Of a stretch of DNA of 10,114 nt, positions 5,042 through 10,114 are shown one piece after another. Every line of letters begins with the position of its first letter. Position 1 is the stretch's first letter. Source of the stretch: Actinomycetota bacterium (GTDB lineage Bacteria > Actinomycetota > Actinomycetes > S36-B12 > UBA10799); the NCBI GenBank assembly GCA_003452655.1, contig DMNR01000034.1, positions 1 to 10,114 of the forward strand, in the 5' to 3' direction. The notes under the pieces were generated by a model that saw nothing but the letters and a program-made list of their open reading frames with translations, had not been told where the DNA came from and did not search any database. The position numbers and the translations under genes are program-made.

Positions 5042-6409
5042 CTACTCGTGAGCCATGTCCACGAATCTTGAGTAGTGGCCTTGGAATGCCACCGTGATCG
5101 TCTTCGTCGGGCCGTTGCGGTGCTTGGCGACAATAAAGTCTGCTTCGCCGGGACGCGCCTCGCGGTCGTACGCGTCTTCTCGGTGAAGAAGCATGACCAT
5201 GTCGGCATCTTGTTCAAGGCTGCCGGACTCACGAAGGTCGCTGATCATTGGCTTCTTGTCGGTGCGCTGCTCGGGACCACGGTTGAGCTGGCTGATCGCG
5301 ACCACCGGAACCTCAAGCTCCTTCGCAAGTAGCTTGAGAGACCGCGAGAATTCCGAGACTTCCTGCTGACGGCTTTCAACCTTGCGACCGCTCGTCATGA
5401 GCTGCAGGTAATCAACGATCACCAAACGCAGGTCGTGCTTCTGCTTGAGTCGGCGACACTTTGCCCGGATCTCCATCAATGTGAGGTTCGGGGAGTCGTC
5501 GATAAACAGCGGCGCGCTCGACAGCTCACTTTGAGTTTGCGCGATGCGCATCCAATCTTGATCGGACAACCCGCCATTGCGTAGATGCTGCAGCGGAACG
5601 CGTGCCTCGGCCGAGAGCAAGCGCATGATGATTTCGTTGCGCGCCATTTCCAGCGAGAAAATCGCGCTCGTAAGCCCGTGCTTAATGCTCGCCGAACGCG
5701 CGAAGTCCAGGCCGACGGTTGACTTACCCATTGCCGGGCGTGCCGCGACGATGATCATCTGACCGGGATGCAACCCGTTCGTGAGGCTGTCGAAGTCGGT
5801 GAAGCCAGTCGGCACTCCTACGAGTTGGCCGCCGCGTGAATCGATCGCTTCGATTTCCTCGATCGCGCCCTGCATGAGGTTCTCAAGCGGTTGGTAGTCC
5901 TCGGCGCCGCGTTCGCCGGTGACGTCGTACACCTCTGCCTGCGCACGGTCGACGAGCTGATCAACCTCGCCCTCTGCCGCGTACCCCATCTGAGCAATCC
6001 GCGTACCGGCCTCAACAAGCCGCCGAAGGACGGCTTGTTCAGTGACAATTCGCGCGTAATACCCGGCGTTCGCCGCGATCGGAACGCTGGCCGTCAGCGT
6101 GTGCAGGTAGGGAGCGCCACCAATGCGCAGTAGCTTGCCACCCTTTGCAAGGTAGTCCGCGACCGTGACTGCATCGACAGGTTCATTCCTGCCATACAGG
6201 TCAAGGGCCGCGGAAAAGATCTCCTGGTGGGCGGGCTTGTAGAAGTCAATTTCGCGAACAGTCTCAACAACTTCGGCTATCGCGTCTTTGCTGAGCAGGA
6301 GCGCGCCGAGCACACATTGCTCGGCCGCGATGTCTTGCGGAGGCGTACGTTCGTGAGTGGTCGATCGCACGTCAGCGACGTCGGAGCCCGAAACGTCGGC
6401 AATGCTCAT
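5042..6409 (-). CDS. dnaB: Replicative DNA helicase DnaB
   Basis: This is the hexameric 5'-3' helicase that unwinds DNA at the replication fork and works with the DnaG primase. It has 455 residues, standard length, and no intein, although inteins interrupt dnaB in several actinobacteria. The N-terminal domain (about 24-130, with PPQDIAAEQCVLGALLLS) is followed by a linker and the RecA-like ATPase domain. Walker A is ARPAMGKST at 223-231, the catalytic glutamate is E254 in FSLEM, Walker B is LVIVDYLQL at 329-337, the sensor motif is AISQLNRGPEQR at 371-382, and the KHRNGPT segment at 429-435 carries the arginine finger. The ATG is fixed by GGAGG (6414-6418) five bases upstream. It is detached from the rplI end of the ribosomal cluster by ptpA and the peptidase gene, and it has its own upstream region with DnaA-box-like sites. 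Confidence 0.98.
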   Translation of the reverse strand: MSIADVSGSDVADVRSTTHERTPPQDIAAEQCVLGALLLSKDAIAEVVETVREIDFYKPAHQEIFSAALDLYGRNEPVDAVTVADYLAKGGKLLRIGGAPYLHTLTASVPIAANAGYYARIVTEQAVLRRLVEAGTRIAQMGYAAEGEVDQLVDRAQAEVYDVTGERGAEDYQPLENLMQGAIEEIEAIDSRGGQLVGVPTGFTDFDSLTNGLHPGQMIIVAARPAMGKSTVGLDFARSASIKHGLTSAIFSLEMARNEIIMRLLSAEARVPLQHLRNGGLSDQDWMRIAQTQSELSSAPLFIDDSPNLTLMEIRAKCRRLKQKHDLRLVIVDYLQLMTSGRKVESRQQEVSEFSRSLKLLAKELEVPVVAISQLNRGPEQRTDKKPMISDLRESGSLEQDADMVMLLHREDAYDREARPGEADFIVAKHRNGPTKTITVAFQGHYSRFVDMAHE

Positions 6410-6436
6410 TGCGCCTCCACGATGCCTGCCAATCTT

Positions 6437-6518
6437 GCAACTGGCGCAACTGCGATTCGTAGTTGCAGGACTCTTATTACCCTGCCGGTCTGACGTTTCG
6501 TGGCAACTCCGCGCAACT
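6437..6518. repeat. Five GCAACT hexamers upstream of dnaB
   Basis: GCAACT occurs at 6437-6442, 6446-6451, 6503-6508 and 6513-6518, and inverted (AGTTGC) at 6461-6466. The copies form two close direct pairs with start spacings of 9 and 10 bases, near one helical turn. They lie in the expected 5' region of the dnaB transcript, 28-109 bases upstream of its start, so a regulator site or a leader RNA repeat is possible. Confidence 0.4.
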
Positions 6519-6541
6519 AGCCGCTAGTGGCGATCTGGCGC

Positions 6542-6683
6542 TGTGGATGTAGCTGTGTACGAGCTGTGGAGGACACGCTTAATGTTCATCCACAAAGATG
6601 TGGACAACTTGGGGATAGAGCCCGATCTTCACGGCGGACTACCCCTCTGACCTGCGAAAACGCAAATTCCACGCTGTGGGTGA
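6542..6683. promoter_or_regulatory. Cluster of DnaA-box-like sites
   Basis: TGTGGACAA at 6599-6607 is exactly the reverse complement of TTGTCCACA, the preferred DnaA box in high-GC actinobacteria. Near matches are TGTGGATGT (6542-6550), TGTGGAGGA (6565-6573), TCATCCACA (6586-6594, opposite orientation, one mismatch to TTATCCACA) and TGTGGGTGA (6675-6683). The perfect box and the inverted near match are four bases apart. The cluster could let DnaA regulate dnaB or ptpA, titrate DnaA, or be part of a replication origin. It lacks the dnaA and dnaN neighbours and the AT-rich element expected of oriC. Confidence 0.55.
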
Positions 6684-6781
6684 AAAATGGTTGGCTAGGT
6701 CACCTCCACGTTAGCGTTCGGTAAACGCTGGATTGACGCCTAATCGGCGCAGGAACCGAGCAAGCACGTCATGGCGTTGCC

Positions 6782-6787
6782 TACCCT
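6782..6787 (+). promoter_or_regulatory. Candidate -10 box of a leaderless ptpA transcript
   Basis: TACCCT fits TANNNT and ends 6 bases before the ptpA ATG, which has no Shine-Dalgarno. The 11 bases TACCCTTAAGC recur upstream of rpsF on the minus strand (9939-9929). No clear -35 box lies at the usual distance. Confidence 0.4.
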
Positions 6788-6793
6788 TAAGCC

Positions 6794-7333
6794 ATGCGCC
6801 CGCGTCAAGATCGATACCAGATCGCGGTCGTCTGCCTGGGCAATATCTGCCGATCTCCTATCGCCGAAAAGGTCCTCGAGCAACGGCTGGCGGTAGCCGG
6901 ACTTGATCGCCTGGTTACGGTCGAATCCGCCGGAACGGCGGGGTGGCACGTGGGTAAGGCTGCCGATCCACGATCGCAGGGCGCTCTGCGCCGCGCGGGA
7001 TACTCCTATGGACACACCGCCCAGCAGTTTGACCCGGCCTGGTTCGAGCGAACAGACCTCGTACTTGGCATGGACTACGACAACGTCCGGGATCTGCGCG
7101 GCATGGCACCGGATTCACTGGAGGCCGGGAAGGTACGCATCTTTCGGTCATTCGACCCCTCGCTCATGCACCTGCCGGAAGACGACCCAGCGCTGGCGAC
7201 GCCCGACCCGTACTACGGGACAGATGCCGACTTCGATGCGGTGGTGGCAATGGTTGAGCCCGCCGCTGACGGGATCATCGATCATGTGCGCTTGGAGCTC
7301 AGCAATTCGCGGTGGGGCGTAGCTAGCGATTGA
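6794..7333 (+). CDS. ptpA: Low-molecular-weight protein tyrosine phosphatase, PtpA type
   Basis: This is a cysteine-based phosphatase that removes phosphate from protein tyrosines. Related proteins in mycobacteria are secreted effectors, while others in actinomycetes act on cell-surface or developmental targets; the role here is unknown. The 179-residue protein carries the P-loop CLGNICRSP at 14-22, with catalytic C14 and R20, and the general-acid motif DPYY at 138-141. ESAGTAGWHVGKAADPR (44-60) is typical of the PtpA group. A short tail of about 20 residues extends past the usual end. There is no signal peptide and no kinase partner nearby. The ATG at 6794 is preceded by a TACCCT box and no ribosome site, suggesting leaderless translation. 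Its 3' end overlaps the convergent peptidase gene by 11 bases. Confidence 0.92.
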   Translation: MRPRQDRYQIAVVCLGNICRSPIAEKVLEQRLAVAGLDRLVTVESAGTAGWHVGKAADPRSQGALRRAGYSYGHTAQQFDPAWFERTDLVLGMDYDNVRDLRGMAPDSLEAGKVRIFRSFDPSLMHLPEDDPALATPDPYYGTDADFDAVVAMVEPAADGIIDHVRLELSNSRWGVASD

Positions 7334-8174
7334 CGTCCGGCACGTACCCAATTGACCAACGCGCTGCACTCGCCCAACGCTTGACCCGCTTTGTTGTGAC
7401 CTTCGCCGGCAATTCAACTGTCAGTGCGGCACCAGCTTGGGACGTGTTGAACCACCCAGCAAGCGTGCCCCGACACTCGCCGAGGCAGTCGAACGACTTG
7501 ACCGCGAGCTTCATCCTCGCCGCCAGGCCTTGGGTGAGGCCTGCATTCTTCTGCCGATAACTGTCCACGCCGTTCCCGTGCTGGTGGTAGATCAGCACAA
7601 CATCAGGCTTGACCGCTTCCAGAAACGAGATGTACGCCTTCGTTTCTGGCTCTGAAGCTGGAGCTGGCCCTGGGTAGTACTCACGGCTAAGCGCCGTGCC
7701 CTGCCAGAGGTACGTACCGTTGCGGTTGAGATCAACTTTGTGGGCGTTCTGGCGCTGATACTTGCGGGCACCATCGGGATTGAGGTTCCTGATCACCCAC
7801 ATCGCTGATCCGCTCGGTGCGCCGAGTTTCTCGAGTCGCTTCGCCACCGGAATGCCACCGAGTTCGTTGCCGTGCATCGAACCAATCATCACGCCGATGC
7901 GCGTGGCAGTGGCGGAGCCGTAGAGGCGAGCGACGATACGGCGGCCCTGAACCGAGTACCCAATAGTGCGCTTGGCAACCACTCCGGCCGAACGCTCAAC
8001 GGGAGTTGGCGGGTTCGACACCGGCATCATGTTCGTCAGAATGAACTGCGCCGCGGCGGCTGGTGCGGCCACAGCCGCGCTCGCCGGAAGGGCGAATGAT
8101 GCGATCAACCCTCCAGCAAGAACAACGCCCACGCCGCCGCGACTGAGTCGTCGCAGGGGCGTGGGCGTTGTCAT
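7323..8174 (-). CDS. Secreted M14-family zinc carboxypeptidase (MpaA-like)
   Basis: This is probably an exported zinc metallopeptidase acting on peptidoglycan-derived or other peptides. The 283-residue protein begins with a Sec signal: an Arg-rich start, a hydrophobic core near 13-29 and an ASA-A type cleavage site near 31-35. The M14 zinc motif is SMHGNE, with H101 and E104. NPDG (132-135) and the DLNRN arginine motif (148-152) bind substrate. The third zinc ligand is a histidine in YHQHGN (196-201), and the general base is E255 in TVELP. C230 and C234 could form a disulfide after export. Amidase activity on murein peptide as in MpaA is possible, but the target is not readable. It follows rplI by 9 bases on the same strand yet is not part of the ribosomal set, and it has its own promoter-like site at leaderless spacing. 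Confidence 0.88.
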   Translation of the reverse strand: MTTPTPLRRLSRGGVGVVLAGGLIASFALPASAAVAAPAAAAQFILTNMMPVSNPPTPVERSAGVVAKRTIGYSVQGRRIVARLYGSATATRIGVMIGSMHGNELGGIPVAKRLEKLGAPSGSAMWVIRNLNPDGARKYQRQNAHKVDLNRNGTYLWQGTALSREYYPGPAPASEPETKAYISFLEAVKPDVVLIYHQHGNGVDSYRQKNAGLTQGLAARMKLAVKSFDCLGECRGTLAGWFNTSQAGAALTVELPAKVTTKRVKRWASAARWSIGYVPDVNR

Positions 8175-8180
8175 GAGGTA

Positions 8181-8210
8181 ACTCTAAGCAGCAACCACAT
8201 CGATCGTCAC
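8181..8210 (-). promoter_or_regulatory. Promoter-like pair at the rplI/peptidase junction
   Basis: On the minus strand GTGACG (8210-8205) resembles a -35 box, and TAGAGT (8186-8181) fits the -10 pattern TANNNT with 18 bases between. TAGAGT ends 6 bases before the peptidase ATG, so the transcript would start at the ATG. The -10 begins with the rplI stop codon. No good Shine-Dalgarno precedes the ATG, which agrees with leaderless initiation. The call is inference from spacing. Confidence 0.4.
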
Positions 8211-8630
8211 TGATGCGGAAACTTCTGGGTGAAGTTTTACCTGAACCTTGTGCTTTCCAGCTGTCTTGATCGGGCTCGCCAACGTGATCGAGCGCTTCTC
8301 GAGCAGCGGGCCGCCGTTCGCGCGCACCGCGTCGGCGATGTCGCCGACGTTGATCGAGCCGAACAACTTGTTGTTGGCACCAACGCGAGCGGGTAGCTTC
8401 ACGTCAAGACCCTCAAGCTGGTTCTTCACTTCATTCGCGTGAGCCGCATCGCGGATCGCTCGCGCATCACGAGCACGCTTGATCTGCGTGATCTGCTTCT
8501 CGGCACCCTTGGTCCACTGGAACGCAAGGTTGCGCGGCACGAGGTAGTTGCGGCCGTAACCGTCCTTTACCTCGACGATGTCGCCAGGTGCTCCGAGGCC
8601 ATCGACTTCCTGGTTGAGGATGAGTTTCAT
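8184..8630 (-). CDS. rplI: 50S ribosomal protein bL9
   Basis: L9 binds 23S rRNA at the base of the L1 stalk and helps keep the reading frame. The 148-residue protein has the N-terminal domain MKLILNQEVDGLGAPGDIVE with the conserved GYGRNYLVPRNLA segment at 24-36, a long connecting helix (about 40-75) and the C-terminal domain with NNKLFGSI (86-93). Length and motifs are normal. It follows rpsR by 30 bases with AGGA about 8 bases before the ATG, and its stop overlaps the promoter-like site of the peptidase gene. Confidence 0.98.
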   Translation of the reverse strand: MKLILNQEVDGLGAPGDIVEVKDGYGRNYLVPRNLAFQWTKGAEKQITQIKRARDARAIRDAAHANEVKNQLEGLDVKLPARVGANNKLFGSINVGDIADAVRANGGPLLEKRSITLASPIKTAGKHKVQVKLHPEVSASVTIDVVAA

Positions 8631-8660
8631 CTTCTAGTCCTGTTCGATTCGCGGCCGCGA

Positions 8661-8897
8661 CTAGCGGGCAGTCGACGTGTAGGGGAGCATCGCCATTTCG
8701 CGGGCGTTCTTAACCGCAGTGGCGATGTCGCGCTGATGCTGGGTGCAGTTGCCGGTTACTCGGCGGGCACGGATCTTGCCGCGATCTGAGATGTACTTGC
8801 GCAGCAAGTTCAGATCCTTGTAGTCAATGTGATCGACCTCTTCGCGACAGAAGACGCACGCCTTCTTCTTCATCGGCCGGGGTGGTGGTTTTGCCAT
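8661..8897 (-). CDS. rpsR: 30S ribosomal protein bS18, zinc-binding form
   Basis: S18 binds S6 in the platform of the small subunit. The 78-residue protein keeps a putative zinc site, C14 and C17 (CVFC) with C51 and H54 (CTQH), so it is the C+ form. Actinobacteria often carry a second S18 without these cysteines that is made under zinc starvation; that copy is not in this window. The core [18 protein letters not shown] is typical. GGAG lies 7 bases before the ATG. It is placed between ssb and rplI, in the standard order. Confidence 0.98.
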   Translation of the reverse strand: MAKPPPRPMKKKACVFCREEVDHIDYKDLNLLRKYISDRGKIRARRVTGNCTQHQRDIATAVKNAREMAMLPYTSTAR

Positions 8898-8940
8898 GAG
8901 TAGCTCCGAAAATTTGTAAGAGACGGAAAGTTGTTATGGA

Positions 8941-9420
8941 TTAGAAAGGCGGTTCATCCGCTGCAGCAGGGCCAGTTGCCCACGGGTCATCGTTTCCGGT
9001 ACTGCGACCAGTGGAGCCGGAATCGAATCCGCCCCCGCCGCCGCCGGCGCCGTTACGGCTGACCTTCGAAATCTTCGCTGTGGCCGAACGCAGCGCTGGG
9101 CCAACGTCTTCCACGTCAATTTCGAAAACGGTGCGCTTCTCACCGTTGTTGGTTTCGTAGGACCGTTGCTTGAGACGACCGCTGACGATCACCCGGGTGC
9201 CCTTGGTCAAAGACTCAGCGACGTTCTCGGCGTACTGCCGCCAAACCGAGCAGGAGAGGAACAGCGATTCGCCGTCCTTCCACTCATTCGTTTGACGATC
9301 GAATGCGCGAGGAGTTGATGCAACTCGGAAGTTAGCGACAGCAACTCCGCTGGCAGTGAATCGCAGCTCCGGGTCGTCGACCAGGTTTCCAACGATCGTG
9401 ATGGTGGTGTCACCAGCCAT
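8941..9420 (-). CDS. ssb: Single-stranded DNA-binding protein SSB
   Basis: SSB coats single-stranded DNA in replication, repair and recombination, and its tail recruits partner proteins. The 159-residue protein has an OB-fold in residues 1-110 ([17 protein letters not shown] at the start, [20 protein letters not shown] in the middle), then a low-complexity linker with six consecutive glycines near 125-131, and the acidic tip DEPPF in place of the more usual DDIPF. The ATG is preceded by AAAGGA about 9 bases upstream. Placement between rpsF and rpsR is conserved in bacteria. The tip variant still has the final Pro-Phe needed for partner binding. Confidence 0.98.
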   Translation of the reverse strand: MAGDTTITIVGNLVDDPELRFTASGVAVANFRVASTPRAFDRQTNEWKDGESLFLSCSVWRQYAENVAESLTKGTRVIVSGRLKQRSYETNNGEKRTVFEIDVEDVGPALRSATAKISKVSRNGAGGGGGGFDSGSTGRSTGNDDPWATGPAAADEPPF

Positions 9421-9438
9421 GATGTTTTGTCCTTTCTA

Positions 9439-9451
9439 GCGGCAACGCCGC
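9439..9451 (-). repeat. Short hairpin in front of ssb
   Basis: GCGGC-AAC-GCCGC can form a five-pair hairpin in the rpsF-ssb spacer, just upstream of the ssb ribosome site. It may tune readthrough or mRNA stability between the two genes, but nothing proves this. Confidence 0.3.
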
Positions 9452-9499
9452 GAGTTTGTCGCCGATCACGCAATGCGAGGGCGTCGGATGAATCGAAGA

Positions 9500-9805
9500 C
9501 TAGGCAGCGTCCTTCTTGACGACAGGTGCCCGTGTCACCTTGGTACGCAACACAGCTTCGTTGAGGCTCAGTTGACGATCGAGTTCTTTGACGGTCTCGA
9601 TCTTGCAGGTGAGGTCAATGACGACGTAGATGCCATCAGACTTCTTGTTGATTTCGTAGGCGAGGCGACGACGGCCCCAAATGTCTACGTTGTCGACTGT
9701 TCCACCCTCGCCGCGGACGACGTTAAGGAACGTCTCCAGGCTTGGCTGAACTGTCCGCTCTTCAAGATCCGGGTCAAGAATGACCATCACTTCATACTTA
9801 CGCAT
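9500..9805 (-). CDS. rpsF: 30S ribosomal protein bS6
   Basis: S6 pairs with S18 in the small-subunit platform. At 101 residues it matches family length. The start [16 protein letters not shown], the segment [23 protein letters not shown] (40-62) and the [14 protein letters not shown] region near the C-terminus are typical. The ATG is set by a strong AAAGGAGGT (9824-9816) ten bases upstream. It leads the cluster rpsF-ssb-rpsR-rplI. Its leader can fold so that the Shine-Dalgarno is paired, as described in the next entry. The gap to ssb is 79 bases. Confidence 0.98.
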   Translation of the reverse strand: MRKYEVMVILDPDLEERTVQPSLETFLNVVRGEGGTVDNVDIWGRRRLAYEINKKSDGIYVVIDLTCKIETVKELDRQLSLNEAVLRTKVTRAPVVKKDAA

Positions 9806-9815
9806 GCTTCAGACC

Positions 9816-9861
9816 ACCTCCTTTGGGCTAAATCGGCCACGGACGATCCGTGGCAGGAGGT
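9816..9861 (-). promoter_or_regulatory. Structured rpsF leader, candidate S6:S18 autoregulatory element
   Basis: In the minus-strand RNA, ACCUCCU (9861-9855) can pair with the rpsF Shine-Dalgarno AGGAGGU (9822-9816). This encloses a hairpin with eight pairs, GCCACGGA (9854-9847), loop UCG, and UCCGUGGC (9843-9836). A CCGA sequence lies on the 3' side of that hairpin as part of an unpaired bulge. The known S6:S18 leader motif has a stem, a hairpin and a bulge containing CCG, and lets the S6:S18 complex repress its own mRNA. The match is by layout and by location, not by a covariance search. Confidence 0.6.
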
Positions 9862-9933
9862 CACACATGTCAACACACATCGAGATTGAGCTACCCAGAA
9901 ATTCCAGATCCCCAGACGCGATTGCGTTGCTTA

Positions 9934-9939
9934 AGGGTA
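9934..9939 (-). promoter_or_regulatory. Possible -10 box of the rpsF transcript
   Basis: TACCCT on the minus strand lies within TACCCTTAAGC, the same 11 bases found just before ptpA. It would start a leader of about 120 bases containing the folded element. A matching -35 box at 17-18 bases is not obvious, so this is tentative. Confidence 0.3.
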
Positions 9940-10013
9940 CCTGCTCGCGATCAAGCGTCGCAGGGGCTATCCCCAATTGCCGTCCGGTCCAAGATTTGCC
10001 TGTCCGAATTGGT

Positions 10014-10114
10014 CTACAACGCTGCGTTCATCACTCGGGCAACCTGATTTAGACGCGCCTTGCCGACCGCCTCGGACCGATTCCGATTCGTCAGGATCGC
10101 CATCTCGTACTGGC
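10014..10114 (-). CDS. C-terminus of an unidentified protein (partial)
   Basis: The minus-strand frame entering from the window edge reads QYEMAILTNRNRSEAV, then GKARLNQVARVMNAAL, and ends with TAG at 10014-10016. Third codon positions are mostly G or C, and the sequence looks like an amphipathic helical C-terminus. Only 32 residues are visible and I do not recognise the family. It lies 208 bases upstream of rpsF on the same strand, and the rpsF region probably has its own promoter. The rest of the gene is outside the window. Confidence 0.5.
   Translation of the reverse strand, partial: QYEMAILTNRNRSEAVGKARLNQVARVMNAAL

Larger units (their letters stand above)
6410..6793. other. Divergent intergenic region between dnaB and ptpA
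   Basis: These 384 bases hold no gene. On the dnaB side there are five GCAACT hexamers. In the middle there is one perfect DnaA box with four near matches. On the ptpA side there is a TACCCT box at leaderless distance from the start. A small inverted repeat CCAC-GCT-GTGG lies at 6669-6679. A strong AT-rich unwinding element is not apparent. Confidence 0.7.

Noticed and set aside
5042..6409. Intein in DnaB
   Set aside because: The 455-residue length is standard, and Walker A and the other helicase motifs are uninterrupted.
6542..6683. Chromosomal origin oriC
   Set aside because: There are too few strong boxes, no AT-rich unwinding element and no dnaA or dnaN neighbours. It is kept as a DnaA-box cluster only.
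9867..10052. Plus-strand 61-codon frame with a perfect AGGAGGT five bases before its ATG
   Set aside because: The AGGAGGT is the complement of the arm that pairs with the rpsF ribosome site. The translation looks random, and the frame overlaps the minus-strand gene end at 10014.
1..10114. tRNA genes, rRNA genes or a CRISPR array
   Set aside because: I saw no T-loop/acceptor combination, no conserved rRNA stretches and no regularly spaced direct repeats of CRISPR type.

Overview
The window looks like chromosomal DNA of a moderately GC-rich actinomycete. The evidence is the minus-strand order rpsF-ssb-rpsR-rplI with dnaB close by, a PtpA-type low-molecular-weight phosphatase, a long S18 carrying a CxxC...CxxH zinc site, an SSB with a glycine-rich linker and a DEPPF tail, and several starts that sit 6-7 bases after a TANNNT box, as in leaderless actinobacterial transcripts. 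I cannot name the genus from sequence alone.

The left half (1-5041) is accessory. Two toxin-antitoxin modules lie in tandem on the plus strand. The first is a HigB-like (RelE/Gp49) toxin followed by an XRE-type antitoxin (126-774). The second is a ribbon-helix-helix antitoxin followed by a MazF/PemK toxin (912-1444). An unrecognised 161-residue protein (1507-1992) comes next, and its reading may continue in another frame. A 561-base stretch without an intact gene then leads to a 543-residue DHA2-type MFS drug exporter (2645-4276). After it lies a 765-base decayed stretch holding a minus-strand remnant of an Nramp-like metal transporter, a 96-base segment with perfect 12-base terminal inverted repeats, paired GACAT palindromes, and a cluster of TTCCGG motifs. 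The 12-base motif of the inverted repeats recurs on the other side of the exporter gene.

The right half (5042-10114) is core. On the minus strand lie an unidentified C-terminus at the window edge, rpsF with a structured leader, ssb, rpsR, rplI and an M14-type secreted zinc carboxypeptidase. The plus-strand phosphatase gene ptpA converges on the peptidase gene and overlaps it by 11 bases. ptpA is divergent from dnaB, the replicative helicase, across a 384-base intergenic region that carries one perfect DnaA box and four near matches. That links the initiator protein to the region upstream of the helicase gene.

The genes worth most attention for regulation are rpsF (a leader that could hide its own Shine-Dalgarno and resembles the S6:S18 autoregulatory element), dnaB/ptpA (DnaA boxes plus a repeated GCAACT hexamer), and the peptidase gene (a promoter-like pair inside the end of rplI). 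I found no clear evidence of a wholly new multi-gene system. The best candidates for undescribed features are the repeats flanking the exporter and the intergenic regulatory structures.
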